A DNA stretch of 64,000 nt, from positions 1-64,000 of the forward strand of contig CANGNS010000010.1 in NCBI GenBank assembly GCA_947455465.1. The letters are read 5' to 3'. This DNA comes from Comamonadaceae bacterium (GTDB lineage: Bacteria > Pseudomonadota > Gammaproteobacteria > Burkholderiales > Burkholderiaceae_C). Shown piece by piece: positions 27,829 through 36,109 of the stretch (position 1 is its first letter; each line of letters begins with the position of its first letter). The position numbers and the translations under genes are program-made. A model generated the notes under the pieces. That model was not told the origin of the DNA and made no database searches. It was given only the letters and a program-made list of their open reading frames with translations.

Positions 27829-28623
27829 ATGACGACGCCCGGCGCCGAACCCACGCCTGCCAGCGCCTGGCGCAAAGCGCCCCCCTGGCCCGCGCCCGCG
27901 TTTTTGTCCTGGGGCGCAAGCTGGGCCTTGCTGCGCTTTTTGGGCGGGCAGGGCTGGTCGCCCTTGGCAGCGCTGGCCTTGGCGGCCGGCCTTGGCGTGC
28001 TGCTCAGCGTGTGGGGCAGCAGCTGGTGGCGCAAGCTGGTGATTGCGGGGGGCTTCCCGGTCTCGTTTGCGCTGAGCGCGCAATTGCTGGGGCATGGCGA
28101 TGTGCCCTCGTGGGTGTGGTTGCTGCCGCTGGCGGTCATGCTCTTGGTCTATCCGGTCAATGCCTGGAGCGACGCGCCCTTGTTTCCGACACCAGCCAAA
28201 GCCCTGCTCGAATTGCCGCGTTTTGCTCCCTTGTCTGTCGGTGCCAAAGTGGTGGACGCGGGCTGTGGCCTGGGCCATGGTTTGCGTGCGCTACGCCGTG
28301 CTTATCCGCAGGCGCAGTTTTATGGTTTGGAGTGGAGCGTGGTGCTGCGCTGGTGGTGCGCACTGCGCCTGCCATGGGCACGCATTACGCGGGCTGATAT
28401 TTGGGCCGCCGATTGGTCGGGCTACGACATGGTGTACGCCTTTCAACGCCCCGAAAGCATGCCGCGCGCGGTGGCCAAAGCGGCCAAAGAATTGCGCAAA
28501 GGGGCTTATTTGGTGAGCCTGGATTTTCAAGCGCACGAGCTGCTAGAAACTGCCCGCTACGAAGCGCCCAATGGCAAAATGGTCTGGATCTATCAAACGC
28601 CTTTTGTCTATGCCACCCACTAG
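27829..28623 (+). CDS. Membrane-anchored class I SAM-dependent methyltransferase
   Basis: 264 residues. Three or four hydrophobic segments occupy residues 25-115, followed by a Rossmann methyltransferase domain with motif I VVDAGCGLGHGLRAL (about 141-155), acidic motif II FYGLEWSV and a DMVYAF motif IV region. The target is unknown. It starts three bases after parB and overlaps the next gene by 14 bases, so it belongs to the par transcription unit, though no link to segregation is established. Confidence 0.85.
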   Translation: MTTPGAEPTPASAWRKAPPWPAPAFLSWGASWALLRFLGGQGWSPLAALALAAGLGVLLSVWGSSWWRKLVIAGGFPVSFALSAQLLGHGDVPSWVWLLPLAVMLLVYPVNAWSDAPLFPTPAKALLELPRFAPLSVGAKVVDAGCGLGHGLRALRRAYPQAQFYGLEWSVVLRWWCALRLPWARITRADIWAADWSGYDMVYAFQRPESMPRAVAKAAKELRKGAYLVSLDFQAHELLETARYEAPNGKMVWIYQTPFVYATH

Positions 28624-29350
28624 TTTGATCCCCGAAAACCCTGCCGCCGTTTCGCTGGAGCGCACGCTGCTGTGCGCCATGGCCACCTTGGTCGAGCAGC
28701 GCGACGCCGATACGCACCAGCACCTGCTGCGCATGCAAGCCTATGTGGCACAACTGGCGCACGCCCTGCGCGGCAACGGTGCATGGGCCGATGTCATCAC
28801 CCCCGAATTTGTGCGCCACCTGCAAGACTGCGTGTGGGTCTACGACATGGGTACCCTGGCCGTGCCCGAGCGTGTGCTGCTTAACCCCGGCGTCTACACC
28901 GCAGCCGAGCGGCGCGCTATGCAAGCCCATACCGTGCGTGGCCTCATGGCATTGCAGCAAGCGCAATCAGCTCTGGACTGCAAAGACCCCGGCCTGCAAG
29001 TGGCCAAAGAAGTCACCCTCTCGCACCACGAACAATGGGATGGCCAAGGCTACCCCCAAGGCCTGCAAGGCGCCACCATACCGCCGGCCGCCCGCATCTT
29101 CGCGCTGGCCGATGCCTACGACGCCATATGCAGCGCCAAGGTCTACAAACCCGCCCTCAGCCACGAGCAAGCCGTGGCGCATATTGGCGAGGAACGTGGC
29201 GTGCAGTTTGACCCCGACGTGGTGGACGCCTTCATGGCCTGCGCGCCGGCCATGCAAGCCATCCGCCAGCGCTATGCGGACACCGAAAAAGACATGCGCG
29301 ACAAAATCGAATTCATGCTCGACGCCGTCGCCGAACCCCCGCTGCCCTGA
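28610..29350 (+). CDS. HD-GYP-like protein with altered HD motif
   Basis: 246 residues, HD-GYP-domain organisation. The C-terminal part carries LSHHEQWDGQGYPQGLQG, ARIFALADAYDAI and the downstream helical motif of cyclic-di-GMP phosphodiesterases. The HD site, normally HDIGKIGIP, reads YDMGTLAVPERVLLNPG, so the metal-binding His is replaced by Tyr and the conserved Lys is missing. The GYP loop is intact. This suggests a catalytically weak or sensory protein. ATG 28610 overlaps the methyltransferase gene by 14 bases. Confidence 0.85.
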   Translation: MPPTSLIPENPAAVSLERTLLCAMATLVEQRDADTHQHLLRMQAYVAQLAHALRGNGAWADVITPEFVRHLQDCVWVYDMGTLAVPERVLLNPGVYTAAERRAMQAHTVRGLMALQQAQSALDCKDPGLQVAKEVTLSHHEQWDGQGYPQGLQGATIPPAARIFALADAYDAICSAKVYKPALSHEQAVAHIGEERGVQFDPDVVDAFMACAPAMQAIRQRYADTEKDMRDKIEFMLDAVAEPPLP

Positions 29351-29375
29351 GCGCAGCCTGCACCGAAAGAACCCC

Positions 29376-29957
29376 ATGGGAAACCGCCTTACACAAATAG
29401 CCACCCGCACCGGCGACAACGGCACCACCGGCCTGGGCGACCACTCCCGCGTCTCCAAAAACAGCTTGCGCGTGCACGCCATGGGCGAGGTGGACGAGCT
29501 CAACAGCCACATCGGCGTCTTGCTGTGCGAGCCCATGCCCGAGGGCGTGCGCGATGTGCTGGTCGAGGTGCAGCACCAGCTCTTTAACCTGGGCGGCGAG
29601 CTGTCCATCCCCGGCTTTGAGCTGCTCAAGCCCGAAGCCGTGCTGGCCCTGGACCAGGCGCTAGACCAGTACAACCAAACGCTGCCCAAGCTGCAAGAGT
29701 TCATCCTGCCCGCAGGCAACCGCGCCGCATCACTGGCGCACGTATGCCGCACCGTAGCCCGCCGCGCCGAGCGCGCCGTGGTCGCGCTCGGCAACGAAGA
29801 GGCCTTGAAAGAAGCCCCACGCCAATACCTGAACCGCTTGTCCGACCTGATGTTTGTGCTGGCCCGCGTGCTTAACCGCCACCGCAGCGATGGGACTGTG
29901 GGTGATGATGTGTATTGGAAGAGTACGCGGCTGGCGCGGGGGGAGTTGGGGGGGTAA
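29376..29957 (+). CDS. Cob(I)alamin adenosyltransferase, PduO type
   Basis: 193 residues with the PduO signature: TRTGDNGTTGLGDHSRVSK (ATP-binding) at the N-terminus, MGEVDELNSHIG and the terminal blocks RTVARRAERAVV and YLNRLSDLMFVLAR. It adenosylates cob(I)alamin to coenzyme B12. It starts 25 bases after the HD-GYP gene and is followed by a clear terminator, closing the par-proximal gene cluster. A longer frame reaching to 28743 overlaps the HD-GYP gene and is a shadow. Confidence 0.95.
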   Translation: MGNRLTQIATRTGDNGTTGLGDHSRVSKNSLRVHAMGEVDELNSHIGVLLCEPMPEGVRDVLVEVQHQLFNLGGELSIPGFELLKPEAVLALDQALDQYNQTLPKLQEFILPAGNRAASLAHVCRTVARRAERAVVALGNEEALKEAPRQYLNRLSDLMFVLARVLNRHRSDGTVGDDVYWKSTRLARGELGG

Positions 29958-29990
29958 AGCAAGCTTTTCTCATTTGCGCCTCAAATTCAA

Positions 29991-30016
29991 AAGCCCATCT
30001 TGCGATGGGCTTTTTT
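29991..30016 (+). terminator. Rho-independent terminator
   Basis: Stem AAGCCCATC/GATGGGCTT with loop TTGC, followed by TTTTG. It closes the cluster that ends with the adenosyltransferase gene and marks the left boundary of the AT-richer accessory segment. Confidence 0.88.
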
Positions 30017-30462
30017 GTTCTCATCGCCTGGAGTTTTCGCCCAAGGTTTCGATCAGATCTGTACGATTGTTGGGGGGAGATTAGTGGCACCCGTGGTAGC
30101 AATACACGAAGTTGAGGTGCAAATTCGAGCACTAACGCTCCCAGCGCATCGGACGCCGGAGGGCATCTACTCTATTCGATCAATCCCCATGCAATCTCAG
30201 GCGGCTTAACTGCCGCAGTAATGTCTCACACCCTAGGATCGAGTTTATGGTTACTGGTTAGGTAAACGGCAAGTCCTTTAAATGAAGAAGTGTGCTGATC
30301 GGACGGTGGCTTGTGTCGTTCTGTCAATGCTCATAGCCAGGTGCTACCGTGAAAGTGCCGCTTAACCTTATTAATGTCAAATTTAGCAACAATGTTGTTT
30401 ATGATGTCGTTGCGTAACGCGATCTCCGGCGACATTTCTTACACACCACAGTGGTTTGCTCT
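30017..30462. other. Non-coding left flank of the accessory insert
   Basis: About 446 bases with no supportable gene, RNA or repeat. Composition shifts toward AT from about 30240, consistent with entering horizontally acquired DNA. The promoter of the phosphoesterase-NTPase gene must lie here. No tRNA or clear attachment-site repeat was found at this edge. Confidence 0.55.
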
Positions 30463-33400
30463 ATGACAAAAAAACTAATGCTTTTACATCTAAGCGATAT
30501 CCACATCAAAAAGATGTCAGACGTAATACTTTCTAGGGCGGAAAGCATTGCTGCGGCGACATTTCCCCGACTGCCTGAAATTCATACCCTAGCGTTGGTA
30601 GTGTCTGGTGACATCGCGTTTAGCGGTACGGCTGAGCAGTATGAATTGGCAATCAAGTTCATCGGGAAAATTAAAGAGGCTATTAAAAACGAGTCGCCGC
30701 ACCTTCGGATCGTGGTTCTCGTTTGTCCAGGAAACCACGATTGTGATTTCAAAGTTCACGATGAAACGCGAGATGCAGTCCTATCAAAAATACGTACATT
30801 AGATGGAGTTGATCCATCTGATTCTCTAATCAAGACAGCCACTTCCGTCCAGGACGCATTCTTCAAATTCCGAGCCCAGATTTCTGAGTGCCATTGGAGT
30901 CGCGATAATCCGCTCTCTTGGCAGACATCAATCGGCATTGGGGATCATCGAGTGGGCTTTCGCTGCCTGAATGTTGCATGGATGTCTGAGAAACGAGAAA
31001 TACAAGGGGCACTCGTATATCCCTCGTCAGCTGTTCAACCTTTTGAGTTTGACGAGAAAAATGATCTTGCCGTAACGTTGTTACATCACCCTTTTAATTG
31101 GTTTGGGCAATCAACTTACCGTCAGTTCCAGGCGGCGGTTAGACTTGAAAGTCACCTTATATTTACAGGCCACGAGCATTTTCAAAACGTCGTTGAAACT
31201 AATGAGCTTCAAAGCTCATCCACAGTTTCAATTGAGGGCGGTGTCCTATTCGATGCGTCGAAACCAGACCGATCGAATTTCAATATTGTTATTGTTGATT
31301 TGGCAACCAAACAATATATGACGGAGCTGTTAATTTGGAACATTGATCATTACGCACCGCAGGTGGACGATGGCGAGTGGGGCTCGCTTAGGGCATTGCC
31401 AATAAAAGGTCGCCAAACCTACAGCCTAAACGATGCTTTCGCTCAGTTGCTTAAAGATCCAGGAGCTAACTTCAGCCACAGTGCAAAGAAAAATCTCGAG
31501 ATCGATGATGTTTTCATCTGGCCCGAGCTTCGATTGCTTGATGATCCGGCATTGATCAAGAAACAAGTTTCGGGCGGATACTTCGAAGATTTGGATAACT
31601 TAAAGAGTGGTATTTTTATCAGGGGTGAAGAGAAAAGTGGAAAAACTACGCTGCTACGGCAATACTTTAAGAGTTACCATAACAGAGGTTTTTTGCCGTT
31701 GTACTTTAGCGCGGAATGGCTGACAAAGAGTCATCGTAGCGAGCCCTTAAAGGCATTAAAGTATGCGATCGACCGTCAGTACCTTAAGAAGGACCGTGAA
31801 ATTTGGCTCCAAGAATCAAAAGGTCAGCGAATCCTGTTTCTAGATGATATCGATAGATGCTCGCTGTCGCCGCAGGCCCTTGGAGAATGCCTTGCTGGGC
31901 TCTTCAATTATTTTTCAAGCGTCGTCGTAACAGCTCGCGATGCGACAGCCGCGTTGGATATGCTTGCCCTTGAACGTGTTGAACCGCTACACGGCTTTCA
32001 GCAGTACGAGGTTAGGGAGTTTGGGCACAAAAAGCGGTTTGAACTTGTGTGTAAATGGGCGGAGATCGGCGGCGAATATGAGGACTCAGCATCATGGTCG
32101 CGGACGATCGACAAATTGGAGAAGGATTTAACGATCGCTGTTGGTAGACAGTTTGTGCCGGCTGTTCCGATCTATCTGCTTACGCTACTTCAAAGCATTG
32201 AGTCTGGAAGAACAGCAGACCTCCAGAACAGTGCTTTCGGCCATTACTATCAGTTTTTGGTCACCAGCTCGCTTCAGGATGTAGGCATCGAGAGGGAGCA
32301 GTGGAGTGAAGTGATGAACTACTGCGCCAACCTCGCTTGGTTTTTACACAACTCTGGGAGCAGACAATTTACCGAAAAAGAGTTTGAGGGTTTCAATAAT
32401 GCATTCAGCAAAGAGTTCACACCGGTTACGCTTAATAAGCGTGATCGACACTTGAAGGGAGCAAACATTCTGGCTAGTGTAGACGGGCAGCTGGAGTTCA
32501 AGTACCCTTATCTTTATTATTATTTTCTGGGCCAGTATCTTGCTGATCGCATTCATGAAGAGGAAACTCAGCAGGTTATCGTACAGCTTTGTGATGACCT
32601 TCATTTACGGGACAATGCTAATGTGCTTTTGTTCACGAGTCACCATACTAAGAGTCCAGTGATATACGAACAAATTGCGGCAGCCCTCGACAAATGCTTT
32701 GCCGACGACCCTGTCTTCGACTTTGAGCGTGACGTTAGGTTACTAAACGACCTTGTTGATTCAGCGCCAAACCTGATTTACAAGGAAAACTCAGCGCTTC
32801 ATTCACGAGCTGTTGTTCGCGAACATCAGGACAAGACAGAGGAGGCTTACTCGAAGCGGTCAGATGATATGGCAGAGATCCCATCCGCCATAACACGCCT
32901 CTTTCGGGGCATGGAAATACTCGGCCAGTTCTTGAAAAACCATTACGGTAACACTAAGAACCAAGTCAAGGATGAATTAATCGACAAGTTGCTTAAGAGT
33001 GCGCTTAGAGGTCTACACGGTACTACGCTAATGATTCGGAATGATGCCGAAGCTTTGGCTCTTTATATTGAACGAATCCTTGCCGACGGGCGCCCGGACC
33101 TTCAATCCGAAGTGGTCAAAGCTAATGCGAAGCGTGCAGTCTTTGACATCGTCGGGTTGGTCAGTTTTGCGTTCATTCAGAAGGCCGCCTCAACGGTGGG
33201 GTCTACGTACCTGAAGGGCAATCTGACGTCAGTGGTCGCGAAAAACGATTCTCTTGGATACGAGCTTATTGAAATGAGCCATCAACTTGATCTACCAGAA
33301 GCAATTCCCTTTGATAAATTGAAAACACTAAATAATTTAGTGAAAAAGAATATTTTTTCTCAGGCCCTTCTAAGTTCCATGGCACTAAAACATCTTCACC

Positions 33401-33507
33401 TTTTTAAGGTGTCGTACAAGGATAAACAAAGACTTTGCGCAGAGCTTGGAATTAAATTGGAACGGCAATTGGCGTTGGCCCATGACCGAACGACAGGCCG
33501 TAACTAG
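30463..33507 (+). CDS. Calcineurin-like phosphoesterase fused to a STAND-type P-loop NTPase
   Basis: 1014 residues. An N-terminal metallophosphoesterase domain shows every metal motif: DIH (12-14), GD (49-50), GNHD (90-93), HH (208-209) and GHEH (236-239). A P-loop NTPase follows, with Walker A GEEKSGKTT (388-396), Walker B ILFLDDID (457-464) and an ARD motif at 491-493. About 500 C-terminal residues are alpha-helical with no recognised repeat and could be a sensor. This effector-NTPase-sensor order is that of STAND/NACHT conflict proteins such as antiphage Avs; the role is inferred. ATG 30463 is used (GTG at 30451 also in frame). It stands alone, codon use is more AT-rich than in the neighbouring genes, and no antitoxin or partner gene is adjacent. 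Confidence 0.85.
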   Translation: MTKKLMLLHLSDIHIKKMSDVILSRAESIAAATFPRLPEIHTLALVVSGDIAFSGTAEQYELAIKFIGKIKEAIKNESPHLRIVVLVCPGNHDCDFKVHDETRDAVLSKIRTLDGVDPSDSLIKTATSVQDAFFKFRAQISECHWSRDNPLSWQTSIGIGDHRVGFRCLNVAWMSEKREIQGALVYPSSAVQPFEFDEKNDLAVTLLHHPFNWFGQSTYRQFQAAVRLESHLIFTGHEHFQNVVETNELQSSSTVSIEGGVLFDASKPDRSNFNIVIVDLATKQYMTELLIWNIDHYAPQVDDGEWGSLRALPIKGRQTYSLNDAFAQLLKDPGANFSHSAKKNLEIDDVFIWPELRLLDDPALIKKQVSGGYFEDLDNLKSGIFIRGEEKSGKTTLLRQYFKSYHNRGFLPLYFSAEWLTKSHRSEPLKALKYAIDRQYLKKDREIWLQESKGQRILFLDDIDRCSLSPQALGECLAGLFNYFSSVVVTARDATAALDMLALERVEPLHGFQQYEVREFGHKKRFELVCKWAEIGGEYEDSASWSRTIDKLEKDLTIAVGRQFVPAVPIYLLTLLQSIESGRTADLQNSAFGHYYQFLVTSSLQDVGIEREQWSEVMNYCANLAWFLHNSGSRQFTEKEFEGFNNAFSKEFTPVTLNKRDRHLKGANILASVDGQLEFKYPYLYYYFLGQYLADRIHEEETQQVIVQLCDDLHLRDNANVLLFTSHHTKSPVIYEQIAAALDKCFADDPVFDFERDVRLLNDLVDSAPNLIYKENSALHSRAVVREHQDKTEEAYSKRSDDMAEIPSAITRLFRGMEILGQFLKNHYGNTKNQVKDELIDKLLKSALRGLHGTTLMIRNDAEALALYIERILADGRPDLQSEVVKANAKRAVFDIVGLVSFAFIQKAASTVGSTYLKGNLTSVVAKNDSLGYELIEMSHQLDLPEAIPFDKLKTLNNLVKKNIFSQALLSSMALKHLHLFKVSYKDKQRLCAELGIKLERQLALAHDRTTGRN

Positions 33508-33646
33508 GATCGACCTCGGAAAGGTACGCCGCTGTCTTGTTGGTGCTGGAATGCAAAAATGCATTGAACAAAACAGCCAGTTCATCACACAATTTTTCGG
33601 CGACATACGCCCGCATAGCCCAAGTCCGCGCATCGGACATGCGCGT

Positions 33647-33766
33647 TTATCTGAGAGAGTCGCAGACATTTACCACGGTGGTCTTACCCTGCGTGATTCC
33701 CATAACCAATGGCGCTTTGCGCTTGGCAGTCCAGCGTTTGGCATCTTCTTCCATCATTGTGCGCAT
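33647..33766 (-). pseudogene. Remnant of an IS-associated DUF1153/HTH transposase subunit
   Basis: The 39-residue frame reads MRTMMEEDAKRWTAKRKAPL and then GITQGKTTVV, which resembles the N-terminal DUF1153-type helix-turn-helix protein (DVKRWTAKRK...QGKTTVAEASR) found in IS3-like elements. It stops after VCDSLR, where the family continues into the second HTH helix. It is a fragment; no flanking inverted repeats or catalytic transposase were found. Confidence 0.5.
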
Positions 33767-34008
33767 CTGAGTTTCTTTAAAAGATAACACCGGAGCAGAA
33801 ATTCACTGGGTCAATACAGCCATGCTTACGTCTAGGCTGGCTGGTGCATGGGGCTACTCAGTCGCCGACCAGATACTCCCGAAGCTGCCCGGTAAACAGC
33901 GTCCTACCAGCAGTGTGGCGCGTTCCGACACGTTTGAGAATGTCTTGGTCTTCAATTACGGCCACATTGCTGCTGCTGGCGCGGAAAAAGTGCACAATAT
34001 CTAAAGTC

Positions 34009-34022
34009 GGTGTATAAACACC
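34009..34022. promoter_or_regulatory. Candidate antitoxin operator
   Basis: Palindrome GGTGT-ATAA-ACACC contains a TATAAA -10-like element and lies 26 bases before the ribbon-helix-helix antitoxin gene, a usual position for autoregulation of type II toxin-antitoxin operons. Confidence 0.45.
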
Positions 34023-34047
34023 TAGGTACTTAGGCGCTGGAGGAATC

Positions 34048-34287
34048 ATGGATACCGTCCGTTGGAATGTTGCAGTGTCGCCCGATACGGATCAATCGGT
34101 GCGCATGTTTCTTGCCGCGCAGGGCGGCGGTCGCAAAGGTGATCTTTCGCGCTTTATTGAAGAGGCGGTGCGCTCCTACCTTTTGGAAAAGGCGGTCGAG
34201 CAAGCGAAGTCTGCTGGATCCAATATGGAGGAGTCGGAATTAACGGCCCTCATCGACGAGGCGGTGCAATGGGCGCGTGAGCATTGA
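34048..34287 (+). CDS. Ribbon-helix-helix antitoxin
   Basis: 79 residues. The N-terminal strand and helices (VRWNVAVSPDTDQSVRMFLA, LSRFIEEAVRSYLLEKA) fit the ribbon-helix-helix fold of XACb0070-like antitoxins; the C-terminal acidic tail (ESELTALIDEAVQWAREH) is the probable toxin-binding part. A strong ribosome-binding site GGAGGA precedes ATG 34048. The stop overlaps the PIN toxin start by one base (TGATG), giving coupled expression. Confidence 0.85.
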   Translation: MDTVRWNVAVSPDTDQSVRMFLAAQGGGRKGDLSRFIEEAVRSYLLEKAVEQAKSAGSNMEESELTALIDEAVQWAREH

Positions 34288-34706
34288 TGCGCGTTATCTT
34301 GGACACCAATGTATTGCTTGGTGCGCTGATTTCTCCATACGGCCCACCCGATGCCATTTACCGTGCTTGGCGCGCCGCCAAGTTTGAACTGGTGACCTCC
34401 GCCGCACAGCTCGACGAATTGCGCCGCGTGAGTCGCTACCCCAAGCTCAAGACCCTATTGCCTGCGCACCGCGTCGGCACCATGGTCAACAACATGCAGC
34501 GGGCCACGGTATTAGGCGCCTTACCCAAGCTGCCAGACCCTCTGCAAATAAATGACCCGAATGATGCTTTCCTGGTGGCGATGGCTATCGGCAGCGAAGC
34601 GGATTACGTGGTGACCGGCGATCGGCGAGCCGGCTTGCTACAGCTTGGAGCAATAGGTCGCACGCGTTTCGTCACGCCAGCCATCTTTTGCGCAGAGGAG
34701 CTTTGA
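34287..34706 (+). CDS. PIN-domain toxin (TIGR00305 type)
   Basis: 139 residues with PIN acidic residues in order: ILDTNVLLGALISP (Asp7 region), TSAAQLDELRRV (Glu), DPNDAFLVAMA (Asp), and VVTGDRR (Asp). Matches the 'putative toxin-antitoxin system toxin component, PIN family'. PIN toxins are Mg-dependent RNases. The C-terminus is intact. It is translationally coupled to the antitoxin and shares core-like GC content, unlike the phosphoesterase-NTPase gene upstream. Confidence 0.9.
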   Translation: MRVILDTNVLLGALISPYGPPDAIYRAWRAAKFELVTSAAQLDELRRVSRYPKLKTLLPAHRVGTMVNNMQRATVLGALPKLPDPLQINDPNDAFLVAMAIGSEADYVVTGDRRAGLLQLGAIGRTRFVTPAIFCAEEL

Positions 34707-34778
34707 GATGTGGCCGCCAATTTTTTTGGGGTGCTGTCGAGCTTAAGAGGACGCATCTCAACAACACGCGCAACGCAA

Positions 34779-35204
34779 CTACCCTGCTGGCGCCAATATC
34801 GCCATAGTGATCCGCGAGATGCAGCTCATGTTCCCCGCATCGTCGCGCAGCTCGATTTGCCACACATGCGTGGTGCGGCCTCTGTGAATGGGGCGCGCGG
34901 TGCCGGTAACCCAGCCGGAGGTGACACCGCGCAAATGGTTGGCGTTGATGTCTAGCCCCACCGCACGGTAGCCTGGCGGGCAAGAAAAGGCTGCGCCACA
35001 GGAGCCCAGCGTTTCGGCCAGCACCACCGACACGCCGCCGTGCAGCAAACCATAAGGCTGGCGCGTGCGCTCGTCCACGGGGACGCGACCCACAAGATAG
35101 TCATCGCCTACTTCCAAAAATTCAATGCCCAGGTGTTCGTCCGCAGTCTTGCGGGTGCCTGCGGTGAGCAGCTCAACGCTGATGGGCTTTTGCCAAATGC
35201 GCAT
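34779..35204 (-). CDS. Hotdog-fold acyl-CoA thioesterase, YdiI/PaaI type
   Basis: 141 residues: HLGIEFLEVGDDYLVGRVPV, then RTRQPYGLLHGGVSVVLAETLGS with the catalytic acidic residue in the hotdog helix, and GTARPIHRGRTTHVWQIEL. Closest named relative by wording is E. coli YdiI (MenI), a 1,4-dihydroxy-2-naphthoyl-CoA hydrolase; substrate here may differ. ATG 35204 matches the family N-terminus. It is last in a four-gene operon, 11 bases after the homocysteine methyltransferase gene. Confidence 0.92.
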   Translation of the reverse strand: MRIWQKPISVELLTAGTRKTADEHLGIEFLEVGDDYLVGRVPVDERTRQPYGLLHGGVSVVLAETLGSCGAAFSCPPGYRAVGLDINANHLRGVTSGWVTGTARPIHRGRTTHVWQIELRDDAGNMSCISRITMAILAPAG

Positions 35205-35215
35205 GGTTTGGTCTT

Positions 35216-36106
35216 TCAGGCAAAAGTGCGCGACAACTCGCCGATGTGCTCTGGCGATATGCCGCAGCACCCGCCCACGATGGTGGCGCCCCGGTCCACC
35301 CAGCGCTGCGCCCAGCCGGTGTAAGACTGCGGGTCCAGGTCGGCGCGGATGTCCAAAATCACCGCATTGGCCGTGGCTTTTTTGGACTGTGGCGGGAAGG
35401 CGTTGGCATACACGCCGATGTCTACCGCCTTCTCGCCAATAGCCTGGCGCGCCGCGATGACGGCTGCCTCCATCACCTCGGGCTGGCTGCAGTTAAACAG
35501 CACCGCTTGCGCGCCCAAGGCCAAGGCGGCCTGCACGGCGTCGGTCACCGTCTCGCCCGAGCGCAGCGTTACCGCGCCCGCTTCGGGTTCGTCATCCAGG
35601 GTGAACGAAATCCACAGCGGTTTGGTATTGCTCGCCAGCGCCTCGTGCGCGGCGCGGATCTCGGCAATCGAGCTTTGCGTCTCGGCCAGCCACACGTCGA
35701 CCGAGGCGTCCATGCCTTCAATCAGCGCTTGGTGGATGGCTACCGATTGCGCATGCACAAACAAATCGGGCCGGTAAGAGCCCAGCGCGGGCGGCAGCGA
35801 GCCGGCCACCAGCACTTTGTGCCCTGCGGCATCGGCGCTGGCGCGGGCCAGCTCGGCCGACAAGCGGGCCAAGGCCACGCCCTGGGCGTCAAAGCGCTCT
35901 TGCCCGATATGAAAAGGCACGACCGCATAGCTGTTGGTAGTGATGACTTGTGCGCCATGCTGCACAAAAGCGTCGTGCACCTGGCGCACAAACTGCGGCC
36001 CTTGCATCAAGGCCAGCGCCGACCATTCGGGTTGCTGAAACGGGGCGCCTATGCGTTTGAGTTCACGGCCCATGCCACCATCGAGAATTGTGACCGTGTG
36101 ACCCAT
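35216..36106 (-). CDS. Homocysteine S-methyltransferase family protein
   Basis: 296 residues, TIM barrel with the Zn-ligand pattern of the family: the first Cys in VLFNCSQPEV and the CC pair in IVGGCCGISPEHI. N-terminal ILDGGMGRELKRIG and ITTNSYAVVPFHIG are typical. MmuM-like enzymes transfer a methyl group from S-methylmethionine or betaine-type donors to homocysteine. Encoded three bases after an FAD oxidoreductase, so it may use the product of an N- or S-methyl substrate catabolised by that enzyme. Confidence 0.93.
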   Translation of the reverse strand: MGHTVTILDGGMGRELKRIGAPFQQPEWSALALMQGPQFVRQVHDAFVQHGAQVITTNSYAVVPFHIGQERFDAQGVALARLSAELARASADAAGHKVLVAGSLPPALGSYRPDLFVHAQSVAIHQALIEGMDASVDVWLAETQSSIAEIRAAHEALASNTKPLWISFTLDDEPEAGAVTLRSGETVTDAVQAALALGAQAVLFNCSQPEVMEAAVIAARQAIGEKAVDIGVYANAFPPQSKKATANAVILDIRADLDPQSYTGWAQRWVDRGATIVGGCCGISPEHIGELSRTFA

Positions 36107-36109
36107 GTA

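Larger units (their letters stand above)
33508..34047. other. Intergenic region with insertion-sequence remnant
   Basis: These 540 bases hold a minus-strand transposase-associated fragment (listed separately) and the toxin-antitoxin promoter. Other short open frames (33446-33787, 33822-34004, 33858-34049) have no family resemblance or ribosome-binding site and I do not support them. Confidence 0.55.

Noticed and set aside
33822-34049. Two short open frames on opposite strands before the toxin-antitoxin genes
   Set aside because: No family match, no ribosome-binding site, and both overlap the toxin-antitoxin promoter region.
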